DNA from: Musa acuminata AAA Group
Taxonomy: Eukaryota; Streptophyta; Magnoliopsida; Zingiberales; Musaceae
Assembly: GCF_036884655.1 (NCBI RefSeq)
Contig: NC_088338.1
Location: 3,602,001 to 3,666,000 of the forward strand
Direction of reading: 5' to 3'
Length of the DNA: 64,000 bases
The notes under the pieces were generated by a model. The model was not told the origin of the DNA and did no database searches. It saw only the letters and a list, made by a program, of their open reading frames with translations. Numbering within the stretch: position 1 is the stretch's first letter; every line of letters begins with the position of its first letter. The translations under genes and the position numbers were made by a program. Positions 36,101-45,539 of this stretch are shown here, in pieces.

Positions 36101-39100
36101 ATGGCACGGTTGACGCACCATGACGACAGCCTCCGGCCAAAGCAATAACGCCGACTAGACTCGCCCTGACGACCCCCGCTGTCGAGAGGCGACGCCCGAC
36201 CCTGCATGGTTGACCACGGCCAGGCCGGACAACAACCTGCCCCTCGCCCATACCCTGCTACGAGCCACTCCGCCACGCGACCCCAGCAGCCGCGTCAGAC
36301 GCCATCAGAGGTACCACCTCACTCCAGCAGGCGGTCAAGTCAGGTAACACGTGATTTCTCTATAAATACCCCCAAGTCCTGAACAAAAGGGGAGACTCTC
36401 TCAACACGCTCAATACTGGGGAGACTTTTCCTCCTCCCAAAACCCCCTCCACATCCTTCGTTAACTTGATCGTCGGAGGGGCCGGGTCAAGCACCCCGAC
36501 CCGGCCTTGATGCAGGTGCAAAGCCTTCGGAGATCACCGCCCAGGGGGACCCAGCGGGCTCGGGGAGACTCCTCATCCTTTGACCACCACCTTCCGGACC
36601 CGGACCAAGCCGCGACGACCTCAGGGCCACGGCTGAACAGTTACTGACCGTAACAAGATTCATTATGTGCTTGTGGCAATTCAAGGAAATTAGTACAGGC
36701 TAATTTGCTTGTGATTTACGAAATATATCATGATCAGGGAGTCTTGACTGGCATTTTAGTGAACTTAATTGATATACTTTAGTTGGATATCTGACCTTTC
36801 TCTGGCAGGAAGGAGTAATGCAAACTCACGATGAAGAAACTCGGAAGTTTTTCAAGCATTCCTCTGTCATTTGTGTTCTAGCACCTCGTTATGCGAGCAG
36901 TAAGCTTAGCTTTGTCAAGCAGCAGGCATGTTTTACACCATAATATTTCCCATCTGTTGTGATTCTTAGATCAACTAATCAAGATTTCCCTTGAATTACA
37001 AAGATGTTTGAAGGACCAATCAATGAAGTTCTCCTTTGGTAGTGAAATTAAAAGTAAATGGTTTTTTGTATATTAAACTCTGAAGTCTTTGGAAGTTGCA
37101 TATGAATTCATTAATTTGTTATTTTCACATACTTGGCCACAAAAAATCAAATAATAGGTCACATTAATCCTTCAGTTTATGTTACCATAACAACAAGATA
37201 TTAATATGTCCTTTTCATGGTTGTTAGGGCTTTCTTCTTCCTTGGAACCATACCTTTTCGAAGTTGAAAAAGAAACTTTATGCTCTCTTTTTAATATACT
37301 CCTAACCATTTTTAAGCCCCTATCCAGAATTCAATCTTGACATTTTAAACTGTCTATATCTTTATGAGGCTTTGCATTTGGTTCAAAAATTTTTATACTT
37401 TGATTTTTTTGAAAATAAATGTATTTCCATTAACATTTCATTTAAATTATAAAGTCTTGCAGGATGTGGTCACAAGGGCTTGGAGAGATACATTTATTCA
37501 AATTCCAGATGTTTACATGGATGGTCTTTTAGGGACAAAAGATGGATGGTTAGAGAAAAGAAAACTATCAACTATCAGGATAAAAATAAGAACAATAAAT
37601 ATAGTATAAAACCAAAATTAGACATCATTTCCTCTTTAGGGTATATAATTAGTGTCATCTCTTTTTCTCAGTAATCAGAACAATCTTCATGGTTTTCTTG
37701 CATGCCACAGAACTTGGTCTATTTTATTTATCGTTTTCCCTCTCAATTATTGCTTACTTTGATAAAAGATATTGGATATATAAAATCTTGTGAACTAACT
37801 AAAGTAATAAGTTTATAATGGTAGCTCTTACACTTAACAGAAGAGTAGAACAGGAGGAAAGTGAAGAGGAGGAACAAACAAAAATTGCCATAGCCTATGA
37901 TTAGGACAAAATAATCTACTATGTTTAAACAATTGGTGCCAATTAGCTTACCATGTACACTGTACAAATATACAGCTTGTTGTTTTATCTGATTTGCACA
38001 GGTCCATTGAGAAGAAAATAAAATTGTATAGTTACCTTGCGTTTCCTCTTTATCAGGTAGTTGGAACTCTCTTTACGCACCACCAGAAATGTGTACTTGT
38101 TGACACACAGGCATCTGGGAATAATAGAAAAATAACTGCTTTCATAGGAGGTCTGGATCTTTGTGATGGCCGCTATGATACACCAGAGCATAGACTTTTT
38201 CGTGAACTTGACAGTGTCTTTTTGAATGATTTTCATAATCCTACATTTGCTGTGAGTATATTTTTCCTTTCTCTTCTCATTTTTCCTCTCAAAATGTTTT
38301 TTTTTCTTGTGTAATTTATAAAGTTTAGCTATTCAGATTGCAAGTTCACTTAATTCTCTTTGATTAGTTTTGAGGTCCTTTGTTGTTGAAATGACTCTAG
38401 TGAGACACTTACTAAACCAGTTTTTTTATTAGATGACTCATTCTTTCTACCTATTGGTCTTCAAGTGTCAGTTACACCAACTTTCTCTTCCTGAATCATT
38501 TATGAACTGCTTGGTCAGCTTATTGTCATCACTCATCATAGTGTAGTTTCCTTATGTCCATATTTAAGTTAATGTAGTCAGTGATAGACACTAGACAGTA
38601 CACACACTGATAAAATATTGCTGTGCACATTCCTATATCTTCTGGTAAGCCTTGTTTTCAAACAATGATCCATTATCTTATAATTGTCATGCTTAATAAG
38701 TAATCAAAGTTTTATCAAAGATCTAATGAACCTGAGACGTTTAATCATCACTGCAGAAGGAATTTATTATAACAGCAATATTAGAGATTTTATAATCAAA
38801 GCCAAGTATTGTGAAGGTTTACCTCTACCTCTCTATTTCTCTGTCCAAGTGGCTTTATCATTGTGCATTTACAGCAGAGCTGTAGCAAACTCATGATTTT
38901 CATTTAATATCACCTAATAATCAACAAAGTATATGATCATGAAGTCTTCTATGAATACTAATCTTTTCTCTGCTATATCTTCACATATATGGTATTTTCT
39001 CAAAAAGAAATAAATCATTAGTTGTACAGACTCAGATTGTTGGATGCATACATGTACAGGAAGGAATCAGGTATAGAGTACCTGTCTATTAACCGTTAAA

Positions 39101-42100
39101 ATTGAAAAAATGTTGACAAAAATGAACAGACTTCCAAATATTTTGGCATCTACAATTCTCAGGATGATGCATGTGCTATTTTCTTTTTTTATGATTTGTG
39201 ATCATAGTTGATAGATTAATTTACATCAACATAGACAGATCAATATTGCAATGGTAAAAAGAAAATTCTAATTTTCATGATTAGAGCAAGTCAGTTATGT
39301 TTGCTTAATTCATACTAACTATGATTTTGACAGTCTGCTTGCATGAGCCCTAAACATACATGTTTGCTTATTGAACATCTACTAGCTTTGATATTATATT
39401 GGTTCATGTTATCTTTTTCTTTTGTATTAGGGTGATCCACAGTTAGAAACTAAAGGACCAAGACAACCATGGCATGATTTACACTGCAGAATTGAAGGTC
39501 CAGCTGCTTATGATGTTCTGGAGAATTTTGAACAGCACTGGTGTAAGGCAACAAAATGGCGAGAATTTGGGCTACGTTTTAAAAAAAAGGTATCCCACTG
39601 GCACGATGATGCTTTAATAAAGCTTGAACGGATTTCATGGATAATTAGTCCTTCACCTACTGTTCCAAATGATGATCCAAGTTTATGGGTTGCAAGTGAA
39701 GAAGATGCTGGACCTTGGCATGTTCAGGTTGTATAACATACAATTACTAGTAATAAGAAATTTTATTATATTTTTAGTGACTGAATGTTAAGTTTACAGA
39801 TTTTTCGATCTATAGACTCTGGATCAGTAAAGGGATTTCCGAAGAACCCTCAAGAAGCCTTACGAAAGGTTAGTCTCTTGTCATGGAGTATGTCTACTTT
39901 ATACTAGTACAACTTCTATTACAACTTATCAAGTCTATTATTTTTCTATTTTGATGATGCCAATTTATACAAACCTATTTGACTCATACTTCAGTTTTAA
40001 ATAAAGTTGTATAGCTTCATCATTTCCATTATTTTTTCAATAAAAGCTAGTTACTTGGTTCATTTCAATCTGGATCTTATAGGCTAATCTACTATCAACT
40101 GTTGCAGAACCTTGTCTGTCAAAAGAATCTGATCATCGATAAGAGCATCCACACAGCATATGTGAGGGCAATCAGATCTGCACAACATTTCATATATATT
40201 GAGAATCAGTATTTTCTGGGGTCTTCTTATGCTTGGCCATTTTATAAAAATTCAGGTTCGCTCAAGTCCATTTTACTAGTATGTTATTTTTAACATGTAA
40301 TAAAACCACACCGTAATCTTTAAGTTGCCAGTTTTCTGAAAACTCGACCCTTGGAGCACCCTCCTACATGTAAGAAAATCGCATCTCCCAACATCACAAA
40401 CATGTCTATCACTTTAGTTTGCTTGCAGCATTCCTAACAATGATGCTGAGTGAAGTAACCAATGCTTCTACAAAGATGCACTCAACTATTGATCACATGA
40501 TTTTTTTTCTTAATTAGTTTTCTAGATGCTTATATCATCAATATTTGGCTTTATTTATATTAACTATGCCTTTTCTGATGTGAATTAAATTCGAAAAATG
40601 TAGTTTTATGTCTGGTCTTCATAATCTGGCAAAGATTTATGAGCACTTTGCTAGACTATGAGCACTTTGCTAGATTTGGTTAAATAAAAGTATAGCTGCA
40701 GACTTATGCTAAATGATGCATAAGAGCCATCCTTTCTTTGAAGAATTATTGTTAGTTGCTGAGGCTCTTTTTAATAAAAGCTTCCTTGACATCAACAGGT
40801 GCTGATAATCTGATACCTATGGAATTAGCATTAAAAATTGCTGGCAAAATTAAAGCCAAAGAGCGGTTTGCTGTATACGTGGTTATACCTATGTGGCCTG
40901 AAGGAGTCCCTACTACTTCCAGTGTGCAAGAAATCCTCTTCTGGCAGGTATCATCTCATTTATATAGAACATCAAATTGTTTGTTTTTTCCTGAATGGCA
41001 AATGATTGATGAACATTTTATTGAGCTTCTCTTAAACAAAAAAGATGTTACTTTTTTTCCTTTTGCAAAATCAATTTAGTTAAATTAATTATATTATTGT
41101 AGTATTCTATTTAATTGATTTATGTATAGGGATGTTGAGCAGTTAGAATACAACATGGACAAGTGTTGCTGAGATGAGGGTGTTGAGATTGATGTTTGGG
41201 ATTGTTAGAGGACATAATAAGAAATGTTTATGTTTGTAAATTTGATACAGCTTCAACAGAAGACAAATGAGGAAAATTTGTTTATGATGTGATGAACATG
41301 TCCAAGGGAGACATTTGGTTAAATGAGATGAGTTGATAACAACTGATCGTGCGAGAGAAGTAGAGGGAGACTTAAGAACTTACCAAAAACATTTACTATT
41401 CAACTTAGGGATAAGTGTCATGCAGCATTCTTACTACAAATAATCACACCAACCAAGTGACAGCATAGTTTTTGGATTCTTTGAGTTGATCTTGCCTTCA
41501 TTTTGTTACTTTATGGGCTTTCTTAATCTCTATCTCAATGCTACTTAAATTACATTGTTTCGTCCTTGCAGGGTCAGTGACTATGCAGATGATGTATGAA
41601 ATCATTGCAAAGGAGCTTAAAGCTGTGAACTCCGAAGATTCACATCCGCAAGATTATCTTAATTTCTACTGTCTTGGAAACCGTGAAGAATTGTCCAAGG
41701 ATGAGTTGCAATCAAATGGTCACTCTTCAGAAAGAAGTCCAGTGGTACTATATTCATAAGCATCCAGGAACTTGACTATGTTATTTTTTTGTTCAAGTAT
41801 ATCAAGTCTCAAAAGCTTTCTTGTAGTACTTGGTAATCTTATAGACCTAGACTGCTTTCTCTAGGTTGATACGCCTTCTCATAGCTACTAATTTTGTCAG
41901 ACTCAAAGCTCTTCTGTGTGTGCAGCAAACAAGCAAAGGTAAATTAGATCTACTTCGCAGTGCAAATAAATTCATTTCAAGATTAAATAACTTGTGTTGC
42001 AATCATAACCGACCAAAGATTCTGAGACATTTTTAGAAGTGAAGGAACTTATAGGCAATCAATTTCTTTGCTTGTCTTTATAATTTGCTGTAATCATACT

Positions 42101-44389
42101 AGAGAGTTCATATGTGGAGAACTATTTCACTCCCACATTGGTTTTATACATGCAAAAGCGGTTTCATCAGAGTCACACAAGCTAGATAAAATAAGAAATT
42201 AAGAACTATATCAAAATTGGTAAACATTCATGAGTATATGGTTAATATCCATGAATATTTGCTGGTTAAAATGTCAGCTGTTTTCTTTGTGAACAATATG
42301 TTTCTTACTATTAAGATGGTTATCATTATCTTCTCATCATTCAGCCAATTCCAAATCATCTTTCCTTCGTTTTCTTTTCTTTATTGATACATGTTCTCTT
42401 CTTCTCTGATTATTAGAACAGCATTTGTGCTTCTTTTTTAATATAGAAACAGATTCTAAGGCCTTTCGAAAAGATATAGTTGTTAACTTATTGTATTATG
42501 GTTCACAATAATTACTTACAGTTGCCATCTAAATTTTACCCAGGTCTTCACACAAAAGTCTCGGCGATTCATGATATATGTTCATGCAAAAGGGATGATT
42601 GTAGATGATGAATACGTTATAATGGGATCTTCTAACATCAATCAAAGATCTCTGGCTGGTTCAAGAGATACCGAAATCGCCATGGGTGCATACCAACCTC
42701 ATCAAACATGGGCTGAGAAAGAAAGGCACCCACATGGTCAGGTTGGTGACATTATATTCTTGGCTCTTTTCCTTTCTGTGTCTTCTCAAATTTAACATGG
42801 GCATTTATTGATATAAATATCTATTTGGAACATGTCTGTTTTTAAAAGATCTTATTAGCATTTATTAATCTTCTCAAGTTGTTTTCTGGTCATTGATTAG
42901 AATGTTTTTTTCTTTGTTATATAATCATTACAGTTTCCTGTTATTGGATCAGCTAGTGTGAGAGCAATCTAGGAAATAGTTAATTGCAAGCTTAGAAGAG
43001 ACGTGGACTGGGTGCAACAATTACTCCCTAGTTAATCTGCTACACTAAGAAAAGCTACACAAGCTTAGATGGACAATTTTAGAGATAAAAAGTGCTACTG
43101 AATACTTGAAATTATGTTAGAACTTTGAAATATCGCAACGGAAAAAGTATCGTAAAATGATTGGTGCAGACAGAACTGCCCTGAGTAATGATGTCGATTG
43201 AAGTGATATCATGATATCAATGCTTGACATGATTTTTAATGGAAGGAATGCAAAGTTTCATGTTCTCCAGTTGTGTCATGGCTGAAGACACAAAATTATG
43301 ATATCAATTAAATAAGGTTGTTTTATAGATGCAACCAATCTTTTTTTTTTTTTGTCTTGAAACATTGACTACACTTCCCACTTCATATTTCATTCACTCC
43401 CAGGGCAAAGCTTAGACTTGAGGAGATCATCAATGAAGAGTAGGTTTCGAGATGCTAGTATTTCTAAATAGGTCGGAGAAGCGGCTGAGTGATGACCTAT
43501 TTAAATGCTTGAGCAATAATATGACAATAAGTTGTAGGTTGTTAATGTTGTAAGCCATATCCAATTTGGCACTAGGACACCGAGGAGTTGCACAAGGCTT
43601 CCTGGGTATATGAATCTCATCTCCATCAAAATTAAGAAAAGGAAATGCCTTCAAGGAGATCATAGTTGAAAAGTAGGTCTCAAGATCTAGTGTTTCTAAC
43701 TAGGTGGGAGAAGCAGCTGAGTGCAATAATATATGACAGCATGTTATATTTAACACTATGATAATTGTTGTACAAGGCTTCCTGCATATATGAATGCCAT
43801 CTCCATCAAAATTAGGAAAAGGAATTGTGTTCAAGTAGATCGTCGACGAAGGTTAGATTTCAAGATTCTGACCAGATGGGAGAAGCAGCTGAGTGCATTA
43901 CCTGTTCTAACTGTTTGAGTAGGTTGTCAATGTAGTAAGCATTTGTGCTCTATCTAGATAAAATTTTGATTCCCAAGTTAGCGTTAGGATATTGGAATTG
44001 TCATCTCCATCACAATTAGGCAAAGTAAATGTCTAAGTCCTGTTATGAAATTTCATTATCTTGTATCCTGACTGCATTTTGATGCTCTGCTGCAGATATA
44101 TGGATACAGGATGTCTCTCTGGGCAGAGCAGCTGGGATCGGTAGACGAACGATTCGAGCAGCCCGACAGCTTGGAGTGCGTAAGACTCGTGAACAAGATA
44201 GCCGACGATAACTGGTGCAGGTACGCCGCTAAGGAGGTGAGTTCACTGACCGGCCATGTTCTCAAGTACCCAATCAAGGTAGAAGCTGATGGCAAAGTAG
44301 GAGCTCTGCCCGACCAACAGTGTTTCCCCGACGTCGGAGGTAAGATCTTAGGAGCCCCCACAAGTCTTCCTGACACACTAACCATGTAG
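24196..44389 (+). CDS. PLDdelta: Phospholipase D delta, with an LTR element in intron 1
   Basis: PLD hydrolyses membrane phospholipids to phosphatidic acid. Exons: 24196-25170, 36809-36925, 38057-38251, 39431-39727, 39800-39868, 40108-40255, 40799-40947, exon 8 ending at 41744, 42544-42741 and 44096-44389. The N-terminus is a C2 domain (about residues 25-190; [20 protein letters not shown], then ADPYVTALL and NPIWNERF). HKD1 is H373-x-K375-x4-D380 in [10 protein letters not shown] and HKD2 is in [12 protein letters not shown]. Length is about 865-870 residues, as in Arabidopsis PLD delta. At exon 8 the regular acceptor (41571) gives GGT CAG TGA, an immediate stop. An acceptor at 41588 restores the frame and drops about five residues. 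Intron 2 needs a GC donor. An alternative ATG at 24241 has better context. This copy may be functional through altered splicing, or damaged. Confidence 0.88.
25432..26000 (+). repeat. 5' LTR
   Basis: It begins TGACAGGGAAAATAATGG and ends TGACCGTAACA. It contains CACGTG (25693-25698) just upstream of TATAAATA (25706-25713), a plausible U3 core promoter. It differs from the 3' LTR at 25435, 25633 and 25638 only, as compared by eye. Confidence 0.95.
25706..25713 (+). promoter_or_regulatory. TATA box of the retrotransposon LTR
   Basis: TATAAATA lies eight bases downstream of a CACGTG G-box inside the 5' LTR. This pair is duplicated in the 3' LTR at 36361, where it could drive transcription into the rest of PLD delta. 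Confidence 0.5.
26003..26020 (+). other. Primer binding site of the LTR element
   Basis: TTGGCGCTAGAAGGAGGG begins two bases after the 5' LTR end, the expected place for tRNA priming of minus-strand synthesis. The exact tRNA was not identified by me. Confidence 0.55.
26027..28780 (+). CDS. Retrotransposon Gag, protease and first half of reverse transcriptase
   Basis: One frame of 917 codons from [11 protein letters not shown] Pro/Arg-rich N-terminus is followed by the retrotransposon gag domain (about residues 200-350; [22 protein letters not shown]). A Cys/His knuckle-like stretch comes next (about 430-450; [15 protein letters not shown]). The aspartic protease has active site DTGSS near residue 555 (codons from 27689). 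The RT fingers and palm start near residue 780, with [20 protein letters not shown] and [13 protein letters not shown]. The frame ends at a TAG (28778-28780) that lies shortly before the catalytic YVDD of RT, so this is a nonsense break inside a domain. No frameshift between gag and pol is needed before that point. Confidence 0.9.
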   Translation: MSTGQQTRPGDSPAARDHPPREEPQEGRLASTSEQYWRLFNDPGLSPPDATIVPPSVSPEAFHDLVHQVRTLAGMVQAIVPLIPQPEPLQTDQPVHQREPAPREHAPPPRPPQSPRNQATRQRDRETVGTSSRPEPEWPPENSTHALQAQLHLFNQRLNEVQQEVRRTKGEPGTEGYQGSPFAPEIQDQAIPQHFRLPSLDAYNGAADPADHVAAFRAQMALYGTSDALMCRAFPTTLRGPARAWYGSLKAGTISSFDQLARDFELNFLAYARPKPSTALLLGLNQGEDESLSHFLDRFTTQIRGLSDAHPSLLMQAFTIGLRPSRFFWSLVERPPTTVPEMLQRASQFVAEETWMAGKPRGHRGAKSEPPRQQQPPTSRRRSDRSDPAVPRPPLPALNSSQTDIFLHIRGKGLLKEPYPMSDPRALADQSKYCRFHRQRGHDTEQCRELKKQIEELIRRGHLDQYLRPNKESSPRPEGPVERRIDVISGGPASGGDSMARKKAYARAASAEAPRHAPGPSVTFPAGAYEQAEHDDALVISARIANAQVQRIMVDTGSSADILYLDAYRKLGLPGDSMKPVSSALTGFTDDSVSPLGTVTLPLTLGVPPKSKTTMTNFLVIDLPAAYNAILGRPTLNKVRAVVSTYYQTVKFPTLAGTGEAAGSPRESRRCYLTAVSLPKKLRVEPPLTDPREAQRSAPHVEPKGTTVAIPLQKDHPERAIRVGSELPEPEREQLVGLLQENADVFAWSPSDMTGVDPGVALHRLSISTDGRPVKQKLRQQAPERQTAIQEEVTRLLKAGFIKEAGYPQWLSNVVLVKKANGSWRMCVDYTSLNEACPKDCYPLPRVDQLVDATAGHARLSFMDAFSGYNQIRMAPEDQEHTAFITNQGVYFYKVMPFGLKNAGATYQRAVNKAFAH
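28781..29416 (+). pseudogene. Second half of reverse transcriptase, cut off by a nonsense codon upstream and a deletion downstream
   Basis: Translation in the same frame as Gag resumes after the TAG at 28778. It carries the catalytic [10 protein letters not shown] motif, the RT thumb ([20 protein letters not shown]), the connection region and the start of the first RNase H ([41 protein letters not shown]). The frame ends at TAA 29414-29416 right after ARKLRP. The following domain continues in another frame, and comparison with the family layout suggests a small deletion of some tens of bases there. Confidence 0.85.
29412..31277 (+). CDS. Retrotransposon second RNase H and integrase
   Basis: An open frame of about 620 codons, shifted relative to the upstream pol segment. 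It begins in the linker after RNase H 1 ([14 protein letters not shown]). It contains an archaeal-type RNase H ([52 protein letters not shown]), typical of Tat elements. The integrase follows. Its zinc-binding HHCC module is in [13 protein letters not shown]...QRCISCQ. The catalytic triad is Asp at 30441, Asp at 30621 and Glu at 30729, with DX35E spacing. A C-terminal region with [16 protein letters not shown] ends at TAG 31275-31277. The integrase looks intact, although it is not connected in frame to Gag. Confidence 0.9.
   Translation, partial: PKFDVAGRLLKWAVELGEHDIRYVPRTAIKAQSVADFIAELTQDESGSLGRPPEAWVLHVDGSANSKGAGAGLVLRAPDGRSFERSLRFGFRATNNEAEYEALLAGLRLALEMQVDSLCVHTDSQLVAEQLRGGYEARDQTMARYLAQVRNLATKFHHFTLSNVPRAENERADALAKLASKPAPEVGPEVEELPARAFKVATAAACSASSWVQELLRYKRDGILPPDKATARRLLRTHARYIEAGGRLYKRSFSYPLLRCLEPDEAQTVLAEIHEGACGEHIGGRTLAHKILRQGYYWPTMRRDAITHVQRCISCQEHARTPRLPVVPLAPIDCAWPFAQWGLDILGPFPLAAGQRRYLIVSVDYFTKWVEAEPLAKITAQQVEKFIWRNLITRFGLPKTIITDNGPQFSSQRFREFCARQGVQLKYSSVAHPQTNGLTEVTNRSILDGLKRRVSAARTTWTDELPSVLWALRTTPKTATGESPYSLAFGTEAVLPPEIAVATLRTKVYDEETSDEGLQAALDLLEERRADAHVRALSYKRAVARVYNRKVRPRPIRLGDLVLRRAEVSDPTRQRGKLAPSWEGPYRVTEVIGTGAFRLTTIEGQSLPRTWNAQNLKKFFP
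31278..31397. other. Spacer between integrase and the antisense gene, with poly(A)
   Basis: A run of 24 A at 31349-31372 follows the integrase stop codon and separates it from the convergent stop codon of the antisense gene at 31398. Confidence 0.6.
31398..33502 (-). CDS. Spliced antisense gene of the retrotransposon (PF04195-like)
   Basis: Three exons on the strand opposite pol: 32755-33502, 32126-32667 and 31398-32048. They are joined by introns of 87 bases (GTACGC donor, TTGGCAG acceptor) and 77 bases (GTAAGC donor, CCCTCAG acceptor). They sum to 1941 bases, exactly in frame, 646 residues. The N-terminus is Ser-rich ([13 protein letters not shown]). Residues about 55-165 resemble the 'putative gypsy type transposon' domain ([20 protein letters not shown], then [20 protein letters not shown]). 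The middle is basic and low-complexity, with RKRARA. The last exon is a long predicted coiled coil ([20 protein letters not shown]) with a very acidic tail. Extra ORFs in this place and orientation are known in Tat-lineage elements; their role is unknown. The splice structure is my inference from frame and signals. Confidence 0.8.
33617..33622 (-). promoter_or_regulatory. Possible TATA element of the antisense gene
   Basis: TTATAA on the minus strand lies about 115 bases upstream of the antisense start codon, in otherwise GC-rich DNA. It could be the core promoter of the antisense gene. Confidence 0.35.
33707..33908. repeat. 202-bp module, copy 1
   Basis: It starts AATACGGCCTGTCACGG and ends AGACCGCCCGAGG, and it precedes the first block of hairpin repeats. 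Copy 2 is at 34256-34457 with only a few differences. Confidence 0.85.
33906..35932. repeat. Tandem array of about 65 units of 26/29 bp in the retrotransposon 3' region
   Basis: Units are TGCCCGAGGCCTCCTCGG followed by TCGCTCAA (26 bases), or the same with CCACCT instead of CCT (29 bases). The last bases vary between CTCAA and CTTAA. Thirteen units fill 33906-34255 and about 53 fill 34455-35932, separated by the second 202-bp module. Each unit contains CCGAGG and its inverse complement CCTCGG separated by 3 or 6 bases, so each can form a short hairpin. Reading frames through the array are open by composition only and are not genes. Confidence 0.93.
34256..34457. repeat. 202-bp module, copy 2
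   Basis: A near-identical copy of 33707-33908, embedded in the hairpin array. It shows that a segment of module plus array was duplicated as a block. Confidence 0.85.
36071..36086 (+). other. Polypurine tract of the LTR element
   Basis: TTTTGGGGGGGGAATA lies immediately before the 3' LTR, where plus-strand DNA synthesis is primed in LTR retrotransposons. Confidence 0.6.
36087..36655 (+). repeat. 3' LTR
   Basis: The same length as the 5' LTR, starting TGATAGGGAAAATAATGG and ending ACCGTAACA, followed by the target duplication AGATT at 36656-36660. Confidence 0.95.
41130..41400 (+). mobile_element. LINE (non-LTR retrotransposon) 3'-end relic in PLD intron 7
   Basis: One frame reads [20 protein letters not shown] and, further on, a second frame has an RGRGRPK-like basic stretch. 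I recognise this order as the C-terminal tail of plant LINE reverse transcriptase proteins. Several frameshifts and stops show decay. It is in the same orientation as PLD delta. Confidence 0.5.
43421..44030. repeat. Three degenerate tandem copies in PLD intron 9
   Basis: Repeated blocks are AGGAGATCATC, GTAGGTTTCGAGAT/GTAGGTCTCAAGAT, GGTSGGAGAAGCRGCTGAGTG, ACAAGGCTTCCTG and CATCTCCATCAAAATTA. Copies start at about 43421, 43650 and 43830, with unit lengths near 240, 185 and 205 because of indels. Confidence 0.7.
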
Positions 44390-44714
44390 CAGTATATCCT
44401 CAGATCAAATGCAGTCATACAGAACAAAGATTTGTCATTTTAGTCATGCTAGATAACTTTGACATGTTCATTTGCATGGAGTTCTAAAATCTTATTCTGA
44501 TGCAAAGATAAGCACTCATTCTTCATGGATCATCAATTTCTTTTTCATCAGAAGATAGCTTCATACAACAGAATTATTATTGATAATAAATGTCAAGACA
44601 AATATACAGATGAGTAGTGAGCAAAACACTACTCGAATTCTTCTTCCATTTGACACAGAAGAGAAGAGGAGAGGAGAGGAGAGGAAAGGAGAGGCGGCGG
44701 TGGCAGACTAGGCA
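44390..44714. other. Convergent 3' ends of PLD delta and plastocyanin
   Basis: The spacer between two convergent stop codons serves as 3' UTR for both. A purine-rich AGGAG repeat lies near 44662-44695. No terminator or gene was recognised. Confidence 0.5.
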
Positions 44715-45227
44715 TCAGTTGACTGTGACTTTTCCGACCATTCCTGCTCCCTGGTGCGGCGAGCAGTAGAAGGTGTAGGTGCCCTTCTCGTTCAAGGTCA
44801 CCGAGTAGGTCTCCCCGGGGGCGTTGAGTAGGTCCTCCTCGCTCATGGAGATGGCCGCGGCGTCGACGCCCTTGGGGATCTCGTCCTCGTCGAAGATGAC
44901 GTTGTGGGGGAAGGCCTGGTTGTTCTTGAACACGATCGCCTCCCCGGCGGCCACGCTGAACTCGCCTGGCACGAAGGCCAGCGACCCGTCGTTGCCCCCC
45001 AGCAGCACCTCGAGGGCCAGCGCGTTGCCCGTCGCGAGCAGCGCGCTGGCGGCCGCGGCCGCGGCCACGGCCGCCACTTTCACCTCCTTGAGGGAGGCCC
45101 TCGCGGACACGCCGGCCACCTTCGCCCTGGGGCCCGCCACGGCAACGATGGCGCCGGACCTTGCGGCGGTTGCCTTGAGACCGGTGAAGGAGGGGATGGT
45201 GACTGCTGTGGTGGTCATGCTGGCCAT
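44715..45227 (-). CDS. PETE: Plastocyanin precursor, chloroplastic
   Basis: Plastocyanin is the thylakoid-lumen copper protein that carries electrons from cytochrome b6f to photosystem I. This intronless gene encodes 170 residues. Residues 1-71 form a bipartite transit peptide: Ser/Thr/Ala-rich and basic, then a hydrophobic Ala-rich lumen signal ending in NALA. The mature part has exactly 99 residues starting [10 protein letters not shown]. The four copper ligands are all present at the canonical mature positions: His37 (AFPHNVIF), Cys84, His87 and Met92 ([12 protein letters not shown]). The acidic patch DEDE at 42-45 and EE at 59-60 is kept. The coding part is very GC-rich. It is convergent with PLD delta. 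I see no defect, so it should be functional. Confidence 0.95.
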   Translation of the reverse strand: MASMTTTAVTIPSFTGLKATAARSGAIVAVAGPRAKVAGVSARASLKEVKVAAVAAAAAASALLATGNALALEVLLGGNDGSLAFVPGEFSVAAGEAIVFKNNQAFPHNVIFDEDEIPKGVDAAAISMSEEDLLNAPGETYSVTLNEKGTYTFYCSPHQGAGMVGKVTVN

Positions 45228-45430
45228 TGCTCACGCTGTTACCGTCTTCTTCAACCGAGGTTGCAGTGGTAGGCTACATATATCTATTGAGAGAGAAAGA
45301 GAAAGTAGATGATGAGATCGTGTCTGAGCCAATCGAGAGAGAGAGAGCGGGGGCGGTGGGCGCTGCAATGGGTGGCGGAGAGAGGAGGGGAAATCGTATC
45401 GGGCTGCTTCTATAGGCTGAAACGAGATGT

Positions 45431-45437
45431 GATAAGG
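45431..45437. promoter_or_regulatory. I-box-like GATAAGG upstream of plastocyanin
   Basis: GATAAGG lies about 205 bases upstream of the plastocyanin start codon. GATAAG cores occur in many light-regulated photosynthesis promoters. It is a short motif, so chance occurrence is possible. Confidence 0.3.
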
Positions 45438-45539
45438 TGATGGTATTTGCCGACATGGCATGGATGTAGGCGAACGAGCGGTGGTTAACAGGAGTTAACC
45501 GACGGTGGAGATCGTCCTAATCAAGAACAAAGGTCATGA

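Larger units (their letters stand above)
25432..36655 (+). mobile_element. Ty3/gypsy LTR retrotransposon of the Tat type, nearly intact structure
   Basis: The 569-bp LTRs at 25432-26000 and 36087-36655 begin with TG and end with CA. They are flanked by the perfect 5-bp duplication AGATT (25427-25431 and 36656-36660). A PBS-like site follows the 5' LTR and a G-rich polypurine tract precedes the 3' LTR. The domain order gag, protease, RT, RNase H, integrase identifies Ty3/gypsy. The extra antisense gene and long tandem-repeat region between integrase and the 3' LTR are typical of Tat-lineage elements. It is inserted in the sense orientation in PLD delta intron 1 and expands that intron to 11.6 kb. 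Three LTR differences in 569 bases suggest a recent insertion. The pol region is broken twice, so the copy is not autonomous as read. Confidence 0.95.

Noticed and set aside
41931..41943. Possible 13-base microexon (CAAACAAGCAAAG between TGTGCAG and GTAAAT) in PLD delta
   Set aside because: Including it would shift the frame relative to exon 9, while exon 8 joins exon 9 directly in phase.
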